From positions 2,976,001 through 3,040,000 of the forward strand of contig NZ_JACWIJ010000002.1 of NCBI RefSeq assembly GCF_017811175.1: a DNA stretch of 64,000 nucleotides, written 5' to 3'. Origin of the DNA: Melaminivora jejuensis. Lineage in GTDB: Bacteria > Pseudomonadota > Gammaproteobacteria > Burkholderiales > Burkholderiaceae_C. Shown in pieces: positions 18,804 to 28,440 of the stretch. Under the pieces are notes generated by a model. That model made no database searches, was not told the origin of the DNA, and worked only from the letters and a program-made list of their open reading frames with translations. Positions within the stretch are counted from its first letter, which is position 1; each line of letters starts with the position of its first letter. The translations under genes and the position numbers were made by a program.

Positions 18804-19592
18804 TTACTGAAAGCGCGGCGGGCGCTTTTCAATGAAAGCGGTGACCGCCTCGCGGTGGTCGGCGCTCTTGTGCGCCACGGCCTGGCAAGCGGCGGACAGC
18901 TCCAGCAGCGTGGCCAGCGAGTTGCCCTGGCCCTCGCGCAGCAGCCGCTTGGTCATGCGCAGTACGCCGCCGGGGTTGGCGGCGATCTTGCCGGCCAGCT
19001 GGCGCGCCGTGGGCAGCAGCGCTTCGGGCGCCACCACGCGGCTGACCAGGCCGCAGGCCAGCGCCTCCTGCGCGTCGATGGCCTCGCCGGTGAAGGCCAT
19101 CTCCGCCGCCTTGGCCATGCCGACGGCGCGCGGCAGCAGCCAGGCGCCGCCGTCGCCCGGCACAATGCCCACGCGCACGAAGCTCTCGGCAAACGTCGCC
19201 GTCTCGCTGGCGATGCGGATGTCGCACATGCACGTCAGATCCAGCCCGGCGCCGATGGCCGGGCCGTTGACGGCGCAGATGATGGGCACATCGAGCTGCG
19301 CCAGCGCCAGCGGGATGCGCTGAATGCCCTGGCGGTATTCCTCGCGGATCAGCTCGGGCGTGAGCGCGTCGTCGAAGAAGCGCTGCATGTCGCGCACGTT
19401 GCCACCCGAGCTGAACACCGGCCCGGCGCCGGTCAGGATCACGGCCTTGATGGCGGCGTCGCGGCGCACGTCCTCGCACAGCTGCACGAACTCCTGCACC
19501 GCCGTGTTGCCGGTCAGCGCGTTGCGCGTCTCGGGCTGGTTCATGGTGACGGTCAGGATGGCGCCGTCGCGCTCCAGGGTCAGAAAAGGCAT
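18804..19592 (-). CDS. Enoyl-CoA hydratase/isomerase family protein
   Basis: 262 residues. The start at 19592 (MPFLTLERDGAILTVTMNQP) has a GGAG site; an upstream in-frame ATG does not fit the family. Crotonase-fold features are the oxyanion-hole segment GAGPVFSSGGNVRDMQ, PIICAVNGPAIGAGLDLTCM, and ESFVRVGIVPGDGGAWLLPR with the catalytic glutamate region. It lies directly after two acyl-CoA dehydrogenases, so it most likely hydrates their enoyl-CoA product. The exact acyl chain is unknown. Confidence 0.9.
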   Translation of the reverse strand: MPFLTLERDGAILTVTMNQPETRNALTGNTAVQEFVQLCEDVRRDAAIKAVILTGAGPVFSSGGNVRDMQRFFDDALTPELIREEYRQGIQRIPLALAQLDVPIICAVNGPAIGAGLDLTCMCDIRIASETATFAESFVRVGIVPGDGGAWLLPRAVGMAKAAEMAFTGEAIDAQEALACGLVSRVVAPEALLPTARQLAGKIAANPGGVLRMTKRLLREGQGNSLATLLELSAACQAVAHKSADHREAVTAFIEKRPPRFQ

Positions 19593-19619
19593 GTCGAAGT
19601 CTCCAGGAGGAAGAAAATG

Positions 19620-19677
19620 GGTCAAAACCGGCGAAAACCCTTGTGGGACAAGCGCTGCCAGCTATTGTTTTTATATA
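19620..19677 (+). repeat. Dispersed ~60-bp intergenic element, copy 4
   Basis: Forward orientation: GGTCAAAACCGGCGAAAACC, then CTTGTGGGACAAGCGCTGCC and AGCTATTGTTTTTATATAG. It supplies the stop codon (19671-19673) of the upstream acyl-CoA dehydrogenase gene. Confidence 0.85.
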
Positions 19678-20729
19678 GTTGCGACATCCGTGATGCGTCG
19701 CAGCACATCCAGCGTCGGGCCATCGTGGGCCAGCAGTGCGCGGCCTGCCACGTCGTGCCAGAAGCTCTCGCTGCCCGCCGCCTGGCGCCAGCCGTGCAGG
19801 CGCCGGGTGAACAGTTGCAGATCGCATTCCTCGGTGAAGCCGATGGCGCCGTGGATGGCGTGCGCCGCCTGCGCCACCTCCAGGGCGGCCTGGCTGCAGC
19901 GTGCCTTGGCGGTGGCCACGCGCAGGCGCTCGGGCCGGCTGCCGTCGGCGCCGCTGCCGCTGCAGCCCAGCTGCGCGGCCATGCGGGCGGCAAAGACGTG
20001 CTCGCCCATCACCGCCAGCTGGTGCTGGATGGCCTGGAACTTGCCGATGGGCCGGCCAAACTGCTCGCGCTCGTTGGCAAACTGCAGCGTGCGCTGGAAC
20101 ACCGCCATCAGCGCGCCGGCCATCTGCGGGGCCAGCACGGCGGCGTGCAGCGTGTCCACGTCCATGTCCGCATCTGCGCCGGCATCGCCGGCCAGCGCGC
20201 TGAATGGCGCGACAGGTGGCGGTGCGGCGCTCCAGGCCAGCGCGGCATCCAGCGCCAGCGCCTGTGGCCCGGCCTGGGCGGCGGGAACGCTCAGCAGCCG
20301 CCAGGCGTCGGCGGTCTGCACCAGCACCGCGTCGGCCACCGCCCCGCTGCGCACCAGGGCGCAGCGCAGGCCGCCATCGGGCAGCTGCGTGCCGCGCGCC
20401 AGGGCGATGCTGCCCAGCGGGCGGGCTACACCGGCGCTGGCCAGCAGCGCACGCGCCAGCATGGTTTCGGCCAGCGGCAGCGGCAGGACGTGCGCGCCGC
20501 ACTGCTCCAGCACGCCAAAGGCCTGCGCCAGCGTCAGGCCGGCGCCGTCCAGGCTCTCGGGCAGCAGGGCGTCGGGCAGGCCGGCAGCCTCCAGGTGCTG
20601 CCACAGCGCGGCCGTCTCGGGCGCGGCGCGGCCAGCGGCCTCGATGGCGCGCACCACGGCAGGCGTGCAGTGCTCGGCCAGCAGCTGGCGCGCGGCGTCG
20701 GCAAAAGGGTCGTCGTCGTTGGTGTGCAT
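19671..20729 (-). CDS. Acyl-CoA dehydrogenase family protein (short type)
   Basis: 352 residues. The C-terminal domain is clear: QFANEREQFGRPIGKFQAIQ, AIHGAIGFTEECDLQLFTRR and SESFWHDVAGRAL, typical of FAD-dependent acyl-CoA dehydrogenases. The N-terminal half is divergent and Ala-rich, as in the smaller subunit of paired acyl-CoA dehydrogenases. It starts 18 bp after the larger dehydrogenase gene, so the two probably form one heteromeric enzyme. The substrate is not assignable. Its last codons and stop come from a dispersed element. Confidence 0.85.
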   Translation of the reverse strand: MHTNDDDPFADAARQLLAEHCTPAVVRAIEAAGRAAPETAALWQHLEAAGLPDALLPESLDGAGLTLAQAFGVLEQCGAHVLPLPLAETMLARALLASAGVARPLGSIALARGTQLPDGGLRCALVRSGAVADAVLVQTADAWRLLSVPAAQAGPQALALDAALAWSAAPPPVAPFSALAGDAGADADMDVDTLHAAVLAPQMAGALMAVFQRTLQFANEREQFGRPIGKFQAIQHQLAVMGEHVFAARMAAQLGCSGSGADGSRPERLRVATAKARCSQAALEVAQAAHAIHGAIGFTEECDLQLFTRRLHGWRQAAGSESFWHDVAGRALLAHDGPTLDVLRRITDVATI

Positions 20730-20747
20730 GGCTTGGCCCCTTCGGTT

Positions 20748-21907
20748 TCAGCGCAGGCCCAGGCTGCGCGCGATCATGCCGCGCAGGATGTCGCGCGTGC
20801 CGCCGCGCAGCGAGTACGAGGGCGCGGCCTCGGTCACGTATTTCAGCGTCAGCAGCAACTCCAGCGGCGCGCTGTCGCCCTCTGTGCGTGAGAACACGTC
20901 GTCGGCGATGGCCGCCGGGATGAACTGCTCCAGCGTCGTGCCCAGCTCCTTGACCAGCGCCGCCTGGGCGACGGGGCTGGCGCCGCGCGTGAGCTGCTCC
21001 TGCACCGCCACCGACATGGCGCGCAGCGGCGCCAGCTGCGTCAGCACCTGGCCGGCCAGGCGCGCGGCCGCGTCGCTGCGCCCGGCGGGCGTGCGCACCC
21101 AGGCCAGCCACTGGTCGAACAGCACGATGGAGGAAAACAGCCGCTCCGGCCCGCTGCGCTCGAAGGCCAGCTCGGCGGTGACCTGGCTCCAGCCCTGGCC
21201 CTCGGCGCCGATCAGCGCATCGGCGCCGAGCTGCACGTCGTCGAAGAAGACCTCGCAGAAGTGGCTGTCGCCCGACAGGTCGGCAATGGGCCGCACGGTG
21301 ACGCCCGGCAGCGACAGATCGACGATGACCTGCGACAGGCCCTGGTGGCGATCCTGCGCACTGCCCGAGGTGCGCACCAGCGCGATCATGTACTGGCAGT
21401 GGTGCGCGTTGGTCGTCCAGATTTTCTGGCCGTTGAGCAAGAAGCCGGCCTCGTTGGGCGCGGCGCGCGTCCTGACGCTGGCCAGATCCGAGCCGGAGCC
21501 TGGCTCGCTCATGCCGATGCAGAAAAACGCCTCGCCCCGGCACACGCGCGGCACATAGAAGCGCTTTTGCGCCTCGGTGCCGTATTTGAGGATCAGCGGC
21601 GCGCTCTGGCGGTCGGCAATCCAGTGCGAGCCGACCGGGGCGCCGGCGTTCAGGAATTCCTCGACCAGCACGTAGCGCGCAAACGCACTGCGCCCGCCGC
21701 CGCCGTACTCGGGCGGCAGCGTGATGCCGATCCAGCCGCGCGCGCCCAGGGCGCGGCTGAGCTCGGCGCTGTAGCCGCCCAGGAGCGCGCGCGGATGTGC
21801 GCCGGCAGCTGGCGCACGGCTTCCTGCAGGAAGGCGCGCACCGGCCCGCGCAGGGCTTCGTCCTCGGGCGGGATGCGGGTCAGGGTCAGGGAGTCAAGAA
21901 CGGACAT
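20748..21907 (-). pseudogene. Acyl-CoA dehydrogenase family protein, frameshifted
   Basis: The first ~45 codons (MSVLDSLTLTRIPPEDEALR...LPAHIRARSW) are in one frame. The rest, from VLVEEFLNAGAPVGSHWIAD through FFCIGMSEPGSGSDLASVRT, GFLLNGQKIWTTNAHH and ARSLGLR, is in another. One additional C (plus strand) in CCC 21778-21780 restores RSWGGYSAELSRALGARGW followed by GITLPPEYGGGG. The repaired protein (~385 residues) is a normal acyl-CoA dehydrogenase with the flavin-binding and hinge motifs. It pairs with the next gene and the enoyl-CoA hydratase in one operon. Confidence 0.9.
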
Positions 21908-21960
21908 GGGCGCAGGTCTTTCGGCAAGGCGCAGCGCCGTGCGGCTGCAGCAGCCCTGGC

Positions 21961-22018
21961 TTCATGATGAAAAGCGCTTGAAAGCCTTGCCAGGCAAGCG
22001 CTGACAGCTACTCAAACA
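21961..22018 (+). repeat. Dispersed ~60-bp intergenic element, copy 5
   Basis: Forward orientation: CTTGAAAGCCTTGCCAGGCA, AGCGCTGACAGCTACTCAAA. It overlaps the 3' end of the acetoacetyl-CoA synthetase gene and provides its stop (22012-22014). The stem CTTGCC-AG-GCAAG is perfect in this copy. Confidence 0.85.
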
Positions 22019-24140
22019 GTAGCGCTGTGGCGGCTGGCGGAGGCTGCGTTGCGCTGCGCCGCATAGTCCTGGTACCAGGCCAGGCATTCCGGGTTGGCCA
22101 TGGCGTCGCGGTTGACGACTTTCTCCAGCGGCTGGCCCAGCAGCAGTTTCTTGATGGGCAGCTCCTGCTTCTTGCCGCTGAGCGTGCGCGGCACCTGCGC
22201 CACCTGCACGATCTCGTCGGGCACGAAGCGCGGGCTGAGCGACTGGCGGATCGCCGCCCGGATGCGCCCCTGCAGTGCCTCATCGAGCACGGCGGACGGG
22301 CGCAGCACGACGAACAGCGGCATGAAACTGTCGCGGCCCAGGTACTCCAGATCGACCACCAGGCTGTCGAGCACTTCGGGCAGCGCCTCCACGGCGGCAT
22401 AGATCTCGCTGGTGCCCATGCGCAGGCCGTGGCGGTTGATGGTGGCGTCGCTGCGGCCATAGATCACGCAGCCGGGCTGCGCCGCCGAGCCGATGGCGAT
22501 CCAGTCGCCGTGGCGCCAGACGCTGCCGGCCTCGGGCGGCAGGTCGCCGCCGCCGGGCCGGCGCCCGTGGCCGGGCGGGAACATCTCGAAGTAGCTGGCG
22601 CGGTAGCGCGCGCCGTCCTCGTCGCCCCACAGGCAGATGGGCATGGAAGGGATGGGCTGGGTGCAGACCAGCTCGCCCACGGCGTCGAAGACCGGCTGGC
22701 CGGCATCGTCCCAGGCCTCGACGGCGGCGCCCAGCATCCGGCATTGCAGCCGGCCCGGGTGCTGGGGCAGCTCGCGGTTGCCGCCCAGGAAGGCGCCGGC
22801 AAAGTCCGTGCCGCCGGAGATGTTGGCCCACCAGATGTCGGTGACCCCGGCAGCGGCCATGAAGTCGCTGCCCCACTGCTGCACCTCGGCCGACAGCGGC
22901 GAGCCGGTCGATCCCAGGGCGCGGATGCGGCTCAGGTCGCCGCACTGCTCGGGGCGGATGCCGGCTTTCATGCAGTTGGCGTAGAAGGCCGCGCCCGAGC
23001 CGAAGAAGGTCACGCCAGTCTCGGCGGCCAGGCGCCACAGCACCGTCCAGTCGGGCTGGTCGCGGCTGCCGCCGGGGCTGCCGTCGAACAGCACGCAGGT
23101 CGTGCCCGCCAGCAGGCCGCCGACCTGGGCATTCCACATGACCCAGCCGGTGGAGCTGTACCAGTGGAAGCGCTCGCCAAAGGTCTCGGGGTCGTAGCTG
23201 CAGCCCACGTCGTTGTGCAGCGCGCCCAGCTGCAGCATGACCAGCACCATGCCGCCGTGGCCGTGCACGATGGGCTTGGGCAGGCCGGTGGTGCCGCTGG
23301 AATAGACGATCCACAGCGGGTGGTCGAAGGCCAGCCACAGTGGCTCGAATTGCGCCACTTGGGCATCATTTCGGGAGCAAGCCGTTGTCCAGCAAGCGCT
23401 GTCAGCTATGGTTTTTGCTTTGTCCAGGTCGGGCACCAGCAGCACGTGCTGCACGCTGGGCAGGCCGGCGCGCAGCTCCTCGACCACGGCGCTGCGGTCG
23501 ATGTCGCGCCCGGCGTAGGACACGCCATCGACGGCGATCAGCACCTTGGGCGCGATCTGGCGGAAGCGATCGAGCACGGCGTGCGTGCCCATGTCGGGCG
23601 CGCACACGCTCCACACGGCGCCGATGCTGGCGCAGGCCAGGAAGGCGACGATGGTCTCGGGGATGTTGGGCAGGTAGGCGGCCACCCGGTCGCCCGGCTG
23701 CACGCCCTGCGCGCGCAGGTGCAGCGCCACGGCGGCGACCTGGCGGCGCAGCTCGGGCCAGGACAGCTCGCGCGCCGCGCCGCGCTCGTTGTGCGCGATC
23801 AGCGCCGGCTGGCCGGCGGCGTGGGCCGGCTCGGCATGGCGCAGCACCTGGCGCGCGTAGTTGACCTGCGCGCCGGGGAACCACTGCGCGCCGGGCATGA
23901 CGTTCTTGGCCAGCACGGCGCTGTGCGGCGTCGGGGACTGCACATCGAAGTAGTCCCAGATGCTTTGCCAGAAGGCGTCCAGCTCGGTCGTGGACCAGCG
24001 CCACAGCGCGTCATAGTCGGCAAACTCCAGGCCGCGCTGCGCACGCAGCCAGTTCTGGTAGTGGCGGATGCGCGGCTGGCGCTCGGCCCGGGCCGGGGCG
24101 CGCGGGGTGGGGCTTGAGGGGGAAGTGTTGTTGTCTCCAT
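22012..24140 (-). pseudogene. Acetoacetyl-CoA synthetase, frameshifted near the N-terminus and carrying an in-frame repeat insertion
   Basis: ATP-dependent ligase that makes acetoacetyl-CoA from acetoacetate. AMP-binding motif WIVYSSGTTGLPKPIVHGHG, then FHWYSSTGWVMWNAQVGGLL and RHGDWIAIG; the C-terminal acyl-adenylate lysine region is RTLSGKKQELPIKKLL. The start METTTLPPQAPPRAP (24140) and the body (AERQPRIRHYQNWLRAQRGL) are in different frames; one additional G (plus strand) in GGGG 24095-24098 joins them, and no in-frame start exists otherwise. A dispersed element (copy 6) lies in frame and adds the unusual peptide AKTIADSACWTTACSRNDAQ before the AMP motif. The gene precedes the acyl-CoA dehydrogenase operon. 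Confidence 0.87.
23363..23420 (+). repeat. Dispersed ~60-bp element, copy 6, inside the acetoacetyl-CoA synthetase gene
   Basis: Forward orientation: GCCGTTGTCCAGCAAGCGCT, GTCAGCTATGGTTTTTGCTT. It lies inside the coding frame on the opposite strand without creating a stop, so about 20 codons are repeat-derived. Confidence 0.8.
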
Positions 24141-24283
24141 CCCTGCAGCGTAGCGCGCCAGGATGCAGCGCACCAGCGGATTGGTGACAGTGGTGGTCGA
24201 GCGGCTCTTGGCTCCTGGAAGGTGTTCGGCCTTTGCGCACAGCGCACCATGCACCACCTCCCGCAACGGTGGACAGGCGGCGT

Positions 24284-24523
24284 TTACTGTGGCGGCTGCT
24301 CGCGCACGCTGGTGATGGCATAGCCCTTTCTTTGCAGCTGGCGCCCCGGCTCGGGGATGCCCAGCGCGTCCCAGTGTTCGAGTTTTTCATCCAGCTCCAC
24401 GCCGCGCGCCTCGTCGCTCCAGTCCACGTTGGTGGCCTCTTGCGGGATGGGCTGGCCCTGGGGCACGGCCAGGTAGGAAACACGCCCTTCGGCCTCGGGC
24501 CGGCGATAGATGTCCACGCGCAT
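24284..24523 (-). CDS. DUF6139 family small protein
   Basis: 79 residues from ATG 24523 with an AAGGA site 9 bp upstream. The sequence begins MRVDIYRRPEAEGRVSYLAV, followed by PIPQEATNVDWSDEARGVEL, and ends GYAITSVREQPPQ, which agrees with a small Burkholderiales protein family I recall as DUF6139. It has no membrane segment or catalytic motif. About 140 bp without recognisable content separate it from the acetoacetyl-CoA synthetase gene downstream. Confidence 0.7.
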   Translation of the reverse strand: MRVDIYRRPEAEGRVSYLAVPQGQPIPQEATNVDWSDEARGVELDEKLEHWDALGIPEPGRQLQRKGYAITSVREQPPQ

Positions 24524-24689
24524 GGCAAATCCTTGTCTCATGGGTTGCAGGGCGTTCCACTCTAGGTTTGACCACCCGGCGCAGGCGTAGGAGCGCGCCG
24601 CTTCGGGCCGCCCGCAGCCCCACAGGCCGTCCGGTGCGTCGCACAATGGCCGCTTTCGCAGCCCTTCGACACCGACACAGTTGCCCGCC

Positions 24690-25967
24690 ATGACCCGAAA
24701 CGACGACTCTTCCCTGAACTGCGACGTGCTCATCGTCGGTGGCGGCCCCGCCGGGCTGTCGCTGGCGGCCAGCCTGGGTCAGGCTGGCCTGAGCGCCACG
24801 CTGCTGGAGCTGCAGGGCCAGGAGCAGCTCGCCGACCCCGCGCCCGATGGCCGCGAGATCGCCCTGACGCACCCCAGCGCCGCCCTGCTGCAGCGCCTGG
24901 GCAGCTGGCAGCTGCTGCAGGCGCACGAGGTCGGCCTGCTGCGCGCCGCCGAAGTCCACGACGGCCCGGTCGGTCGCAGCCGGGCGCTGCACCTGCACTC
25001 GGGCGGCAGCGGCGTCGAGCACCTGGGCTGGATCGTGCCCAACCACGCCCTGCGCCGCACCGCCTGGCAGGTGGCCAGCGACATGCCCGGCGTGCGCCTG
25101 CTGACTGGCGCGCGCGTGCAGCGCGTGGCCACGCACGCCAGCCATGCCGAGGTCGAGTACCGGGACGCCGCGCAGCCCGACGCCCCGGTGCAGACCCTGC
25201 GCGCGCCGCTGGTGGTGGCTGCCGACAGCCGCTTTTCCGCCGCGCGCCGCCAGCTGGGCATAGGCGCGGCCATGACCGACTTCGGTCGCACCGTCATCGT
25301 CTGCCGGATGCGCTGCGAACTGGCGCATGACCAGGTGGCGCACGAGTGCTTCGACTACGACCGCACCCTGGCCATCCTGCCCCTGCCCGACGATGTGGCG
25401 GACGGCGCGCCGCTGTGCTCGGCAGTCATCACCGCCGACAGCGCGCAGGCGCAGGCGCTGCTGGCGCTGGCGCCCGAGGATTTCGCCGCCAGCGTGGCTG
25501 CGCAGTTCGACCACCGCCTGGGCCACATGCAGCTGCACGGCCAGCGCCACGCCTATCCGCTGGTGGCCGTCTATGCGCACCGCTTCAGCGGCCCGCGCTG
25601 TGCGCTGCTGGGCGATGCGGCCGTGGGGATGCACCCGGTCACGGCGCATGGCTTCAACCTGGGCCTGGCCGGCGTGGCCTCGCTGAGCGCGGCGCTGGCC
25701 GACGCCCGTGCGCGCGGCCTGGACATCGGCGCGCCCGAGGTGCTGCAGCGCTACGCCCGCGCCCAGCACCTGCAGGCCTGGCCCATTTTCCAGGGCACCA
25801 ATGCCATCGTGCGCCTGTACACCGACACCCGGGCGCTGCCGCGCCTGGCGCGCCGCGCGGTGCTGGGCGCGGCCATGCGGCTGCCGCCGCTGCAGGCGGC
25901 CATCGTCAGCCAGCTCACCGGCAGGCGCCCGGCCTGGCCTGTGCGCCCGGCGCCGGGCGGCAGATAA
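24690..25967 (+). CDS. ubiM: FAD-dependent ubiquinone hydroxylase, UbiM type
   Basis: 425 residues. N-terminal FAD dinucleotide motif DVLIVGGGPAGLSLAASLG (residues ~12-30), the DG motif ADPAPDGREIALTHPSAALL, and the C-terminal ribityl-binding GD motif CALLGDAAVGMHPVTAHGFN. These place it among UbiH/UbiF/VisC flavin monooxygenases. The MHPVTAHGFNLGL segment and the length suggest UbiM, which introduces hydroxyls on the ubiquinone ring. Assignment within the family is from memory. It is followed 10 bp later by a diguanylate cyclase gene on the same strand. Confidence 0.82.
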   Translation: MTRNDDSSLNCDVLIVGGGPAGLSLAASLGQAGLSATLLELQGQEQLADPAPDGREIALTHPSAALLQRLGSWQLLQAHEVGLLRAAEVHDGPVGRSRALHLHSGGSGVEHLGWIVPNHALRRTAWQVASDMPGVRLLTGARVQRVATHASHAEVEYRDAAQPDAPVQTLRAPLVVAADSRFSAARRQLGIGAAMTDFGRTVIVCRMRCELAHDQVAHECFDYDRTLAILPLPDDVADGAPLCSAVITADSAQAQALLALAPEDFAASVAAQFDHRLGHMQLHGQRHAYPLVAVYAHRFSGPRCALLGDAAVGMHPVTAHGFNLGLAGVASLSAALADARARGLDIGAPEVLQRYARAQHLQAWPIFQGTNAIVRLYTDTRALPRLARRAVLGAAMRLPPLQAAIVSQLTGRRPAWPVRPAPGGR

Positions 25968-25977
25968 TCCGAGCGCC

Positions 25978-26991
25978 ATGCCCGACCTGTTCAAGCAACT
26001 TGCCGCCTCGCTGTCCCGCGCGCACACGCTGGAGGAGCTGGCGCGCCCGCTGCTGGAGCTGCTGCAGGACGTGACCGGCCTGGAGTCCGCCTACCTGACG
26101 ACCATCGACCTGGAAGGCGGCCAGCAGCAGGTGCTGTACGCGCGCAACACCCGCACGCAGGCGCTGGACATCCCCGAGGGCCTGTCCGTGCCCTGGCACG
26201 ACACCCTGTGCAAGCGTGCGCTGGACGAGGGCCGCCCCATCACCGAGGACGTGGCTGCCTGCTGGAGCGACTCGCAGGCCGCCGCAGCCCTGGGCATACA
26301 GACCTATGTCAGCGCGCCGGTGCGCCTGTCGGGCGAGCGGCTGTACGGCACGCTGTGCGCCGCCAGCGCCGCCCGGCATAGCCTGACGCCGGCGGCGCAG
26401 CAAATGCTGACCCTGTTCGCACGCCTGATCGCCCAGCAGATCGAGCGCGAGCAGCTGCTGGCCGAGCTGATGCAGGCCAACCAGCGCCTGGCCGCCTACG
26501 CCAGCACCGATGCGCTGACCGGACTGCCCAACCGCCGCGCCTTCGAGCAGGCGCTGACGCGCCAACTGGCCCAGGCCGCGCGCCAGGGCACGACGGTGCT
26601 GGTGGCCTTCGTCGATCTGGATCGCTTCAAGGCCATCAACGACCGCCACGGCCACGATGTGGGCGACCTGTTCCTGATCCATATCGCGCGCCGGCTGGAG
26701 GGTGTGCTGCGCGCGCAGGACATGGCCGCGCGCCACGGCGGCGACGAGTTCGTGCTGATGGGCCCGGGGCCGGCGCCGCTGGAGAACGTGGGCGCCGCCG
26801 AGGCCGCCTTTGCCCGGCGCATCGCCGTGGCCACGGCGGGCCGCTTCGAGGCCGCCGGCGTGGCCTTCGACTACGCCGGCGCCAGCGTCGGGGCCATCGC
26901 CGTCCAGCCCGGCGAGCTGAACGCCACCCAGGCGCTGCAGCACGCCGACCGCGCCATGTACGAGGTCAAGCAGGCGCGGCGCCAGGCCTGA
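25978..26991 (+). CDS. Diguanylate cyclase with N-terminal GAF domain
   Basis: 337 residues. Residues ~10-165 form a GAF sensor (LLELLQDVTGLESAYLTTID; APVRLSGERLYGTLCAAS). Residues ~175-335 form a GGDEF domain: STDALTGLPNRRAFEQAL, FVDLDRFKAINDRHGHDVGD and the active-site RHGGDEF (~251-257). The intact motif predicts synthesis of cyclic di-GMP from two GTP. No transmembrane segment is visible, so it is a cytosolic sensor; the ligand is unknown. The gene may be co-transcribed with ubiM. Confidence 0.93.
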   Translation: MPDLFKQLAASLSRAHTLEELARPLLELLQDVTGLESAYLTTIDLEGGQQQVLYARNTRTQALDIPEGLSVPWHDTLCKRALDEGRPITEDVAACWSDSQAAAALGIQTYVSAPVRLSGERLYGTLCAASAARHSLTPAAQQMLTLFARLIAQQIEREQLLAELMQANQRLAAYASTDALTGLPNRRAFEQALTRQLAQAARQGTTVLVAFVDLDRFKAINDRHGHDVGDLFLIHIARRLEGVLRAQDMAARHGGDEFVLMGPGPAPLENVGAAEAAFARRIAVATAGRFEAAGVAFDYAGASVGAIAVQPGELNATQALQHADRAMYEVKQARRQA

Positions 26992-27007
26992 GCGCAGCGT
27001 TTCACTG

Positions 27008-27064
27008 CTTTTTTGATAGCTGCCAGCGCTTGCTGGAAAAGGGTTTGGACCGCTTTTTATATAA
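27008..27064 (-). repeat. Dispersed ~60-bp intergenic element, copy 7
   Basis: Reverse orientation: TTTTTTGATAGCTGCCAGCG, CTTGCTGGAAAAGGGTTTGG. It fills the gap between the diguanylate cyclase and permease genes. Confidence 0.8.
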
Positions 27065-27129
27065 AAACTGCCAGGGATCAACAAAATCTCTACCATCGCT
27101 GCACTTTTCATGAGACAGGAGTGAGCGAC

Positions 27130-28440
27130 ATGGGCTTTTTCCAATGGCAGGAGCGCAGCTCCGAGGTATTGCTCTCGGGCGGCGTCATCGGCCCCGATGA
27201 GCGCCTGCCCTGGCCGCAGACCGGCCTGATGGGCGTGCAGCACGTCATCGCCATGTTCGGCTCCACCGTGCTGGCGCCCATTCTGATGGGGTTCGATCCC
27301 AATCTGGCGGTGTTCATGAGCGGCATCGGCACGCTGATCTTTTTTCTCATCACCGGCGGCAAGGTGCCCAGCTACCTGGGCTCGTCGTTCGCCTTCATCG
27401 GCGTGGTCATCGCCGCCAGCGCCTATGCCGGCAAGGGGCCGAACGAGAACATCGGCCTGGCGCTGGGCGGCATCGTGGCCTGCGGCGCGGTCTATACGCT
27501 GGTCGGCGTGGTGGTGCATGTCATCGGCACCGGCTGGATCGAGCGCTTCATGCCGCCGGTGGTCACCGGCGCGGTGGTGGCGGTGATCGGCCTGAACCTG
27601 GCCGGCGTGCCCATCAAGAACATGGCGGCCAACAACTTCGAGGCCTGGATGCAGGCGCTGACCTTCGTGTGCGTGGCGCTGGTGGCGGTGTTCACGCGCG
27701 GCATGGTGCAGCGCCTCCTGATCCTGGTCGGCCTGATCCTGGCCAGCATCGCCTACGCCGTGCTGACCAACGGCCTGGGCCTGGGCAAGCCCATCGACCT
27801 GTCGGGCGTGGCCGCTGCCGCCTGGGTGGGTCTGCCGCAATTCCATGCGCCGGTCTTCAGCGCGCCGGCCATGCTGCTCATCGTCCCGGTGGTCATCATC
27901 CTGGTGGCCGAGAACCTGGGCCACATCAAAGCCGTCACGGCCATGACCGGGCGCAACCTCGATCAATACATGGGCCGGGCCTTCATCGGCGACGGCGTGG
28001 CCACCATGGTCAGCGGCGCCGCCGGCGGCACGGGCGTGACGACGTATGCCGAGAACATCGGCGTCATGGCGGCCACGCGCATCTACTCGACGGCGGTGTT
28101 CCTGGTGGCGGCGCTGATTGCCGTGCTGCTGGGCTTTTCGCCCAAGTTCGGCGCGCTGATCCAGGCCATTCCGCTGCCGGTGATGGGCGGCGTGTCCATC
28201 GTGGTCTTTGGCCTGATCGCCATTGCCGGGGCCAAGATCTGGGTGGACAACCGGGTGGACTTCTCGCGCAGCGGCAATCTGTTGGTCGCGGCCATCACGC
28301 TGATCCTGGGCACGGGCGAATTCACGCTCAAGTTCGGCGACTTCGCCCTGGGCGGCATTGGCACGGCGACGTTTGGCGCCATCTTGCTCAATGCCGTGCT
28401 CAATCGGGACGAGCGGATGCACCCGCCCCGCCGGCCTTGA
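27130..28440 (+). CDS. NCS2 family nucleobase:cation symporter (uracil/xanthine permease type)
   Basis: 436 residues with about 12-14 hydrophobic segments. NCS2 features are [56 protein letters not shown], and [20 protein letters not shown] carrying the substrate-binding segment. The AEN motif and overall pattern resemble uracil permeases (UraA/RutG). No rut operon genes are nearby. It imports a nucleobase across the inner membrane by proton symport. The 3' end overlaps the convergent L,D-transpeptidase gene by 41 bp. Confidence 0.9.
   Translation: MGFFQWQERSSEVLLSGGVIGPDERLPWPQTGLMGVQHVIAMFGSTVLAPILMGFDPNLAVFMSGIGTLIFFLITGGKVPSYLGSSFAFIGVVIAASAYAGKGPNENIGLALGGIVACGAVYTLVGVVVHVIGTGWIERFMPPVVTGAVVAVIGLNLAGVPIKNMAANNFEAWMQALTFVCVALVAVFTRGMVQRLLILVGLILASIAYAVLTNGLGLGKPIDLSGVAAAAWVGLPQFHAPVFSAPAMLLIVPVVIILVAENLGHIKAVTAMTGRNLDQYMGRAFIGDGVATMVSGAAGGTGVTTYAENIGVMAATRIYSTAVFLVAALIAVLLGFSPKFGALIQAIPLPVMGGVSIVVFGLIAIAGAKIWVDNRVDFSRSGNLLVAAITLILGTGEFTLKFGDFALGGIGTATFGAILLNAVLNRDERMHPPRRP

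Noticed and set aside
18829..21543. 904-codon minus-strand open frame across the acyl-CoA dehydrogenase region
   Set aside because: Shadow frame typical of high-GC DNA; composition is Arg/Ala/Gly-rich and the real genes are in the other frames.
24141..24283. Gap between the acetoacetyl-CoA synthetase start and the DUF6139 stop
   Set aside because: Short frames cross it but none has a ribosome-binding site or recognisable domain; it is probably the promoter region of the synthetase gene.
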